This document shows, piece by piece, positions 58,453-64,000 of a stretch of DNA of 64,000 nt. Source of the stretch: Parasedimentitalea huanghaiensis (GTDB lineage Bacteria > Pseudomonadota > Alphaproteobacteria > Rhodobacterales > Rhodobacteraceae). The first letter of the stretch is position 1, and the number at the start of each line of letters is the position of its first letter. Made by a program: the position numbers and the translations under genes. Under the pieces are notes generated by a model that made no database searches, was not told where the DNA came from, and worked only from the letters and a program-made list of their open reading frames with translations. The DNA lies in NCBI RefSeq assembly GCF_009753675.1, contig NZ_WQLV01000017.1, positions 1-64,000 of the forward strand, given 5' to 3'.

Positions 58453-58512
58453 AAACCGCCGGAGGCGTTTCCCAAGGGTGGCAATGCCATCCGTGGGGGC
58501 CTCCGGCGGTTT
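58453..58512 (-). terminator. Long hairpin between rpmH and rnpA
   Basis: AAACCGCCGGAGGC (58453-58466) pairs exactly with GCCTCCGGCGGTTT (58499-58512); the loop contains a second stem (GGTGGC/GCCATC). On the - strand TTTCCGTTTG follows. Likely a partial terminator or processing site that lets abundant rpmH mRNA exceed rnpA. Confidence 0.7.
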
Positions 58513-58540
58513 GAAATCCGTCAGAAAACTGAGTGCGCGT

Positions 58541-58675
58541 TTATGCGCTCAGCTCTTTGCGGCCGTGTGCACGACGTGCATTCAGGATCTTGCGGCCTGC
58601 CTTAGTGGCCATGCGCGCACGAAAACCGTGGCGACGTTTACGAACCAGGTTCGAAGGCTGAAAGGTGCGTTTCAT
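58541..58675 (-). CDS. rpmH: 50S ribosomal protein L34
   Basis: 44 residues read on the - strand: [18 protein letters not shown], then [20 protein letters not shown] and RKELSA. This is the complete, very basic L34. CCGGAG lies just before the ATG. First gene of the rpmH-rnpA-yidD group; preceded by a strong promoter. Confidence 0.97.
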   Translation of the reverse strand: MKRTFQPSNLVRKRRHGFRARMATKAGRKILNARRAHGRKELSA

Positions 58676-59013
58676 CGCTCCGGTCTCCATCTAATTAAAT
58701 CGAAGGCATACAAAAGCCCCCGAGGTGTCTATCTCGAACCCGGTCATTAGAAGGGATTGGCGGGCGAGTCAAACCCTGTGAGGTGGGTTTTCGGTCGGAT
58801 CGCTATTTTTTTGTCTTTTTGGATTGGGTTGAAGGATGGTTTGCGGAGGTTGCTGTGTCAATCGGCATCAGGAAGGGCGGGCGCAGCCCGCTAACTGAAA
58901 CCATTCTCACAAATCTGCTGGCTGAGATCACTGAGCCGTGATTTCTCTGTACCTGTACTCGCCTCATCCACATTTTGAGCATAGCAGGGGACAAACCGGA
59001 GACCAAATTACCA
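58676..59013. other. Divergent intergenic region rpmH / TVP38 gene
   Basis: Holds the rpmH promoter (58744-58772, - strand) and a leader of about 60 bases. The rest, including a T-rich stretch at 58806-58820, shows no gene. One near-DnaA-box (TCATCCACA) is present but isolated. Confidence 0.6.
58744..58772 (-). promoter_or_regulatory. Promoter of rpmH
   Basis: On the - strand TTGACT (58772-58767), 17 bases and TAATGA (58749-58744), about 70 bases from the ATG. The best -35 in the window. Confidence 0.75.
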
Positions 59014-59751
59014 ATGACTGAAACGAGTAACACGCCCAAACGCTCCATTTTGCGCCATCTGCCATTGTTGGTCGTGCTGGTGGTTGCGGTGATCGGTGCC
59101 TTTACCCTGCGCGATTATCTGAGCTTTGACACCCTGCGTGACAATCGCGAATCGCTGCTGGCATACCGCGATCAGAATTTTGCGGGCCTCGTTGTGCTGT
59201 TCCTTGCAGTTTACATAACCATCGTAGCCTTTTCACTCCCGGGGGCGGCTGTTGCATCGGTGACGGGTGGGTTCTTGTTTGGACTGGCCGCAGGTACCTT
59301 GTTCAACGTCTCGGCGGCGACTATCGGCGCGGCAGCAATTTTTACGGCAGCGCGGCTGGGGCTGGGCGACCTGCTGGCGGCGAAGCTGGAGGCATCTGAA
59401 GGACGTATGCAAAAGTTCAAAACCGGACTGCGGGAAAATGAGGTGCCGGTGCTGCTGCTGATCAGGCTGGTGCCTGCGGTGCCGTTTTTTGTCGCCAATT
59501 TGTTGCCCGCACTGGTTGGTGTCAGGTTTCGAACCTTTTTGTGGACCACCGCGCTGGGTATCATTCCCGGCGCTATAGTCTTTACCTGGATTGGCGTAGG
59601 GCTGGGCGAGGTGTTCGATAGGGGGGGCGATCCGGATCTGTCTCTGTTGTGGGAGCCTCATATCATCGGGCCAATTTTGGCGCTCTGCGCCCTTGCAACA
59701 CTGCCGATCATCATTAATTCGATCCGTAGCAAGAAAGAGGCCCGAGGATGA
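59014..59751 (+). CDS. TVP38/TMEM64 family membrane protein
   Basis: 245 residues with about six hydrophobic segments; FSLPGAAVASVTGGFLFG and RLVPAVPFFVANLLPALVG are the SNARE-associated/DedA-like motifs. ATG at 59014 (MTETSNT) preferred to a TTG at 58975. Overlaps the flavoprotein gene by four bases; this pairing is common, and a role in membrane homeostasis or metal/redox stress is suggested but not proven. Confidence 0.85.
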   Translation: MTETSNTPKRSILRHLPLLVVLVVAVIGAFTLRDYLSFDTLRDNRESLLAYRDQNFAGLVVLFLAVYITIVAFSLPGAAVASVTGGFLFGLAAGTLFNVSAATIGAAAIFTAARLGLGDLLAAKLEASEGRMQKFKTGLRENEVPVLLLIRLVPAVPFFVANLLPALVGVRFRTFLWTTALGIIPGAIVFTWIGVGLGEVFDRGGDPDLSLLWEPHIIGPILALCALATLPIIINSIRSKKEARG

Positions 59752-61166
59752 CAGATATCAAATGCGACCTGCTGGTTATTGGTGCCGGGTCCGGTGGGCT
59801 GTCAGTTGCCGCAGGTGCCAGCCAGATGGGGGCCAATGTGGTGCTGCTGGAAGGTCACAAGATGGGCGGCGATTGCCTGAACTATGGCTGTGTGCCGTCC
59901 AAGGCGCTGCTTGCCAGTGCCAAGGCCGCTTATGCGCAGAACAACACCGCAGCCTTAGGTGTAGCAGATCAAGTGCCGCAGGTGAGCTATGCGGCTGCAA
60001 TGGACCATGTCCAAGGCGTGATTACATCCATAGAGCCGATGGACAGTCAGGACCGGTTCGAACGTTTTGGCGTGAGGGTGATCCGGGAGTTTGGCCATTT
60101 CATCTCTCCAACACAGATACAGGCTGGGGAGCAGAAGATAACCGCGCGTCGTGTGGTGATCGCGACGGGATCTTCACCGCTTGTGCCGCCTATCCCTGGG
60201 CTGGCGGATGTACCTTACGAGACAAATGAGACCCTGTTTGATCAGCGGACAAAGCCAGATCACCTGTTGATCATTGGCGGTGGTCCGATTGGTATGGAAA
60301 TGGCGCAAGCGCATGTCCGACTGGGCTGCAAAGTCACTGTCATCGAAGCTGCAAGAGCGCTGGGCAAAGATGATCCCGAACTGGCAAAGATTGTTCTGGA
60401 TAGTCTTCGCGATGAGGGTGTCGAGATTGCCGAGGGCGCACTGGTGAGCAAAGTGCGCGGCACGGCTGGGGCAATTGAGGTCGAAACCAAAGATGGGAGC
60501 ATCTTCAAAGGGTCGCATCTGTTGATGGCAGTTGGACGCAAAGCCAATACCGACCGCTTAAACCTTGAGGCTGCAGGCATCGCGACTCACCGGACAGGTA
60601 TTCAGGTCGACGACGAGCTGCGCACCAGCAACAAGCGCGTCTATGCGATTGGCGACGTGGCGGGTGGGATGCAGTTCACTCATGTGGCCGGCTATCAAGC
60701 GGGGGTTATTATACGATCCGTCTTGTTTGGGCTGACATCACGCGTGAAAACTGACCATATCCCCTGGACCACCTATACCGACCCTGAATTGGCGCAGGTG
60801 GGGATGACGGAACGTCATGCGCGAGATGTCTATGGGGCCAAGCTCGAGGTTATCCGATTCGACTACCGGCATAACGACCGGGCCCTAGCAGAGCGTAAGA
60901 CCAAAGGGTTTATCAAGGTGATGGTGGCCAAAGGACGACCCGTTGGGGCGTCGATTGTTGGGCACCAGGCGGGCGAGTTGATCAGCACCTGGTCGCTGGC
61001 TCTGGCCAACGGCCTGAAGATGAGCCAGATTGCGGCGATGGTGGCGCCCTATCCGACGATTGGCGAGATCAACAAACGTGTAGCTGGGGCCTATTTCTCG
61101 CCGCGGCTTTTTGATAGTCAGGTGGTTAAACGCGCAGTCCGGTTTGTACAGCGCTGGATTCCCTGA
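59748..61166 (+). CDS. FAD-dependent pyridine nucleotide-disulfide oxidoreductase (MerA/Lpd-like)
   Basis: 472 residues; FAD site LLVIGAGSGGLSVAAGASQ, redox-active disulfide in GGDCLNYGCVPSK, NAD(P) site LIIGGGPIGMEMA and the dimerisation domain. The C-terminal catalytic pair differs from lipoamide dehydrogenase: PYPTIGE has Tyr where HPT usually has His. No HMA domain and no second Cys pair at the end, so not a true mercuric reductase. Coupled to the TVP38 gene. Confidence 0.88.
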   Translation: MTDIKCDLLVIGAGSGGLSVAAGASQMGANVVLLEGHKMGGDCLNYGCVPSKALLASAKAAYAQNNTAALGVADQVPQVSYAAAMDHVQGVITSIEPMDSQDRFERFGVRVIREFGHFISPTQIQAGEQKITARRVVIATGSSPLVPPIPGLADVPYETNETLFDQRTKPDHLLIIGGGPIGMEMAQAHVRLGCKVTVIEAARALGKDDPELAKIVLDSLRDEGVEIAEGALVSKVRGTAGAIEVETKDGSIFKGSHLLMAVGRKANTDRLNLEAAGIATHRTGIQVDDELRTSNKRVYAIGDVAGGMQFTHVAGYQAGVIIRSVLFGLTSRVKTDHIPWTTYTDPELAQVGMTERHARDVYGAKLEVIRFDYRHNDRALAERKTKGFIKVMVAKGRPVGASIVGHQAGELISTWSLALANGLKMSQIAAMVAPYPTIGEINKRVAGAYFSPRLFDSQVVKRAVRFVQRWIP

Positions 61167-61181
61167 GCCAGAAAGGCCGCA

Positions 61182-62567
61182 ATGCTGAATTCGCTCTCAG
61201 GCCGGTTTCTGATTCTGACCACGGTGTTCGTGATGTTGGCAGAAATTCTGATTTTTGTGCCGTCGATCGCCCGATTTCGTGAGGATTACCTGCTGGCGCG
61301 CCTAGAGAGGGCGCAGATCGCATCCCTGGCATTGCTGGCGGACGATATGCTGGAAACAGCCCTAGAGGCCGAACTGCTGGAAAACGCCGGGGTGTTCAAC
61401 GTGGTGTTGCGCCGCAATGAAATGCGACAGCTGATGTTGTCCTCGCCTATCCCGCAACCCATCGACGAGACATACGACCTGCGGATGGCGAGTCCGTTTG
61501 TTCTGATCAAAGATGCACTGGTCCGTCTGGTGACGCCGGGCAATCAGGTTGTCCGCGTAATCGGTGCGCCAGTGCGTGAAGCTGGTTTATTGATTGAGGT
61601 CACGATGGAGACCGCGCCGCTACGGATGGCAATGCTGGATTACGGGGTGCGAATCTTGGTGCTGTCGGCGGTGATTTCGGTCTTCACGGCATTGCTGCTA
61701 TTTGTTGCGGTGAGGGCCATTTTGGTCAAGCCTATCAAAGTTGTTGTGGGGTATATGCAGCGCTATGCTGCTGCCCCCGGAGACGCCCGTGGTATTATCC
61801 ATCCCAGCGCCGGTGTGACCGAACTGCGCGAAGCTGAAGAAGCTTTGTTGCAGTTGCAGACAGAACTAACCCAGGCGCTAAAGCAAAAGGAACGGCTGGC
61901 GCAATTGGGCGAGGCGGTGGCCAAGGTTAGCCATGACCTGCGCAATATCCTGACCTCGGCACAGCTGTTCACCGACCGGATTGAGATGAGCGAAGACCCC
62001 TTGGTACGGCGTTTGGCACCTAAACTGGTGAATTCGATCACCCGCGCAGTGTCATTGTGTGAGGGAACATTGGCCTTTGGACGCGCAGAAGAACCCGCCC
62101 CAACGCTGACCATGGTGAATTTGTGCGAAGTGGTTGATGATCTGGTCGAAGCAGAACGGGTGACGCTGGGCGATGATAAGGTCGACATTGTTAGCGAGGT
62201 TCCGACGGATCTGGTGGTGCGCGCCGACCCCGAACAGATTTATCGCATTGTGATGAACCTGGTGCGCAATGCCCGACAAGCGATCACTGCCACTGGCAAT
62301 GTGGGAACCGTGACAATCTCGGCCTTTGAAGATGGCGATGCCTGGTGGATCAGCATCAGTGATACCGGGCCGGGACTGCCCAAGCGGGCACGGGAAAATC
62401 TGTTCACTCCGTTTCAAGGAGGCGCCCGCAAAGGTGGGTCGGGGTTGGGGCTGGCAATTGCTGCTGAGTTGAGCCGGGGCCATGGGGGATCCGTCAGCCT
62501 GCGTCAGACCGGCCCTGAAGGTACTATTTTTGATGTTTGCCTGCCCAAAGGGGATGGCACCATTTAA
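61182..62567 (+). CDS. Orphan membrane sensor histidine kinase
   Basis: 461 residues: TM1 about 8-29, a ~125-residue periplasmic sensor, TM2 about 156-178, a HAMP-like linker, HisKA with KVSHDLRNIL, and HATPase with NLVRNARQAI, SDTGPGLP and GGSGLGLAIA. No response regulator is adjacent. Only 15 bases from the flavoprotein gene, so they may be one transcript, hinting at a redox-linked signal. Confidence 0.9.
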   Translation: MLNSLSGRFLILTTVFVMLAEILIFVPSIARFREDYLLARLERAQIASLALLADDMLETALEAELLENAGVFNVVLRRNEMRQLMLSSPIPQPIDETYDLRMASPFVLIKDALVRLVTPGNQVVRVIGAPVREAGLLIEVTMETAPLRMAMLDYGVRILVLSAVISVFTALLLFVAVRAILVKPIKVVVGYMQRYAAAPGDARGIIHPSAGVTELREAEEALLQLQTELTQALKQKERLAQLGEAVAKVSHDLRNILTSAQLFTDRIEMSEDPLVRRLAPKLVNSITRAVSLCEGTLAFGRAEEPAPTLTMVNLCEVVDDLVEAERVTLGDDKVDIVSEVPTDLVVRADPEQIYRIVMNLVRNARQAITATGNVGTVTISAFEDGDAWWISISDTGPGLPKRARENLFTPFQGGARKGGSGLGLAIAAELSRGHGGSVSLRQTGPEGTIFDVCLPKGDGTI

Positions 62568-62581
62568 ATTCGTTTTTGGGG

Positions 62582-62610
62582 TTGCTCATTTCCGCCGCTC
62601 AGATTACATC
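62582..62610 (+). promoter_or_regulatory. Possible promoter of tRNA-Arg
   Basis: TTGCTC at 62582-62587, 17 bases, TACATC at 62605-62610; predicted start just before the tRNA. Confidence 0.45.
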
Positions 62611-62621
62611 CCGCCCTTAGT

Positions 62622-62698
62622 GGACCGATAGCTCAGCTGGATAGAGTACCTGACTACGAATCAGGGGGTCGGGGGTTCGAATCCTCCTCGGTCCGCCA
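62622..62698 (+). tRNA. tRNA-Arg (anticodon ACG)
   Basis: 77 bases with acceptor GGACCGA/TCGGTCC, D arm GCTC..GAGT, anticodon stem CCTGA/TCAGG around CTACGAA, T loop GTTCGAATC and an encoded CCA. The ACG anticodon would be deaminated to ICG and read CGN (CGU/CGC/CGA). Confidence 0.97.
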
Positions 62699-62887
62699 CT
62701 TCCCTATTTCGAATGCAAATGACGGCCGGTTTTCTGGGTTGATTTATGCCAGCCTGTATCATTCGGTGGTTAGATCTTTGCGCAGCCTATGCTACCATCC
62801 AAAAACCGGAACATTGATACAACAAAGATCACCTGATGCAATTGGGCCAAGACGCTAAATTGCATTGGGAAACAGGACATCTTCCCC

Positions 62888-63328
62888 ATGACAGACAGCA
62901 AACGCATCGTTCTCTCCAGCGATCACGCCGCCATTCAGCTCCGACAGGTCGTTGCAGATCATATCGCAGCTAAAGGCTGGGACGTGGTTGATATTGGACC
63001 AACCACGCCTGAAAGCACACATTACCCCATCCATGGTAAAGCAGCCGCGCAGCAGGTTGCGTCTGGTGATTGCCGGTTTGGTATCATCCTGTGTGGCACG
63101 GGTCAGGGAATCATGATGGCAGCAAATAAGGTGGAAGGCATCCGGTGCGGCGTCTGCTCTGACACCTTCTCGGCCAGCATGATCCGCCAGCATAACGATG
63201 CCAATATGCTGTCGATTGGCGTGCGCGTGGTCGGAGAAGGGCTGGCGCTCGACATCGTGGATGCATTCCTGACTGCCGAGTTCGAAGGCGGGCGTCATGC
63301 AACACGCGTGGATATGATTGAAGAGTAA
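62888..63328 (+). CDS. rpiB: Ribose-5-phosphate isomerase B family protein
   Basis: 146 residues; LSSDHAAIQL, HYPIHGKAAAQQV, the catalytic Cys in ILCGTGQGIMMAANKVEGI and RQHNDANMLSIGVRVVG match RpiB/LacAB. Interconverts ribose- and ribulose-5-phosphate. ATG at 62888; 189 bases after the tRNA. Confidence 0.93.
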   Translation: MTDSKRIVLSSDHAAIQLRQVVADHIAAKGWDVVDIGPTTPESTHYPIHGKAAAQQVASGDCRFGIILCGTGQGIMMAANKVEGIRCGVCSDTFSASMIRQHNDANMLSIGVRVVGEGLALDIVDAFLTAEFEGGRHATRVDMIEE

Positions 63329-63445
63329 GTCTTCGACAGTTCATAAGCAGAAAGGAGCAATAGGGCCCGGAAATTTGGGTGCTATTGCTTCCAGCTTCAT
63401 GAAAGATATGGTTTTGCCTTTGCGGCAAAGTGCCTGAAAGTGGTG

Positions 63446-63931
63446 CTACAGAGTGTTCAGGCGGTATTTCATAAACCATGCACCAGCATATTCGGTTTCT
63501 TCAACAAACTGGGCGCCCAGTCGGGTGAGGGCACCGAGATTCTTGCGGGATGGCGGCAAGAGGAATGTCACAAATGGTATTCTTGGATCTGCCTTTGCGA
63601 TCTTAAGTGCCTTCTTTGAAATGCGCCGCCCCAAACCAAAGCTCTGGGGTTTTAGAACCAGACCAAAGTCCCATTCATCCCCTTCTTTCTGAAATCCACC
63701 CCAGCCAACATAAGCGCCATTGCAAAGAATGGCCCAATGGCCAAGCCCATCGCGTTGCCAGCATTGTTCTTTGGCGGCAACAAAATCCGCGGCGGTTTTG
63801 TGATCCCAGTCAAAAGTCAGCAAGGGCATATGTTCAGCGACACGAGGATCCGACATATGCGCAATTATGTCGTCGGCAGAGACGTCAGGTAGACGCACAA
63901 AAGTGATTTCGCGTTCAGAAGTTTGGGTCAT
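63446..63931 (-). CDS. GNAT family N-acetyltransferase
   Basis: 161 residues, RimJ/RimL-like: GHWAILCNGAYVGWGGFQKE and FGLVLKPQSFGLGRRISKKA supply the acetyl-CoA region, ending with AQFVEETEYAGAWFMKYRL. Substrate unknown. Converges with rpiB; no terminator with a clear stem was found between them. Confidence 0.82.
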   Translation of the reverse strand: MTQTSEREITFVRLPDVSADDIIAHMSDPRVAEHMPLLTFDWDHKTAADFVAAKEQCWQRDGLGHWAILCNGAYVGWGGFQKEGDEWDFGLVLKPQSFGLGRRISKKALKIAKADPRIPFVTFLLPPSRKNLGALTRLGAQFVEETEYAGAWFMKYRLNTL

Positions 63932-64000
63932 TTCAATCTGCTAGATAAGAATTCTTGACCTGTAGTTCGTATAGCCCCACCTTTTGCGGTCAAGTCTTCT

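Noticed and set aside
58676-59013. Replication origin near rpmH, as in gammaproteobacteria
   Set aside because: Only one imperfect DnaA box, no dnaA or dnaN nearby.

Overview
The window is chromosomal DNA from an alphaproteobacterium, most likely a marine member of the Rhodobacteraceae (Roseobacter group). The basis is the fused tuf / S10 / spc / alpha ribosomal gene order without rpmJ or rpsD, a Bzt-type amino-acid transporter, an ATP12-family assembly chaperone, paired DUF1127 proteins, a TIGR02466-type oxygenase, a roseobacter-like secY-adk pair and the moderately high GC of the core genes. The species is not assigned.

Layout. Positions 1-31,900 hold the ribosomal protein supercluster, all on the + strand but cut into blocks: tuf (end only) | rpsJ-rplC-rplD-rplW | rplB-rpsS-rplV-rpsC-rplP | rpmC-rpsQ-rplN-rplX-rplE-rpsN-rpsH-rplF-rplR-rpsE-rpmD | rplO-secY-adk | rpsM-rpsK-rpoA-rplQ. 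Unrelated genes sit in every junction: an acyltransferase; a PAS chemosensor plus a small RHS-tip toxin-like protein with a probable immunity gene; RidA, a large MCP, a putative oxygenase and a Panacea-type toxin-antitoxin pair; an isomerase, a MAPEG protein, two DUF1127 proteins, a dehydrogenase and a GreA-like gene; a small exported protein; and a second MCP followed by a broken copy of the rplQ 3' end. Most blocks end in an intrinsic terminator, and four restart at a similar promoter (TTGnnn, 17 bases, TATAGn). Cargo genes look AT-richer than the ribosomal genes, which suggests acquisition.

Positions 32,000-44,060 carry an orphan Imm8-like immunity gene, an outer-membrane barrel, and a + strand housekeeping run (Do-like protease, rarA, crcB, RluC/D-like pseudouridine synthase, HAD phosphatase, ATP12) with 4-base overlaps, then the bztABCD glutamate/glutamine/aspartate/asparagine ABC transporter.

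Positions 44,060-58,680 are mostly - strand: a GNAT acetyltransferase; a sterol-desaturase-like / ferredoxin-like / SixA group; argB with a divergent SDR; a yidC-MOSC-engB-DUF2946-PepSY chain; a GGDEF/EAL protein; ttcA; and yidD-rnpA-rpmH. rpmH has a clear promoter. A pseudoazurin and a GT25 glycosyltransferase on the + strand lie inside this region.

Positions 59,000-64,000 hold a TVP38 membrane protein, a MerA-like flavoprotein, an orphan sensor kinase, tRNA-Arg(ACG), rpiB and a GNAT acetyltransferase.

The observations I consider most worth follow-up are the solitary signal-peptide + RHS-tip gene with its overlapping partner, the Panacea pair with a two-helix membrane partner and an inverted-repeat operator, a tandem two-hairpin repeat whose stems covary, and the rplQ 3' duplication that brackets an MCP gene. 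All functional statements rest on reading the sequence; no database search was run.
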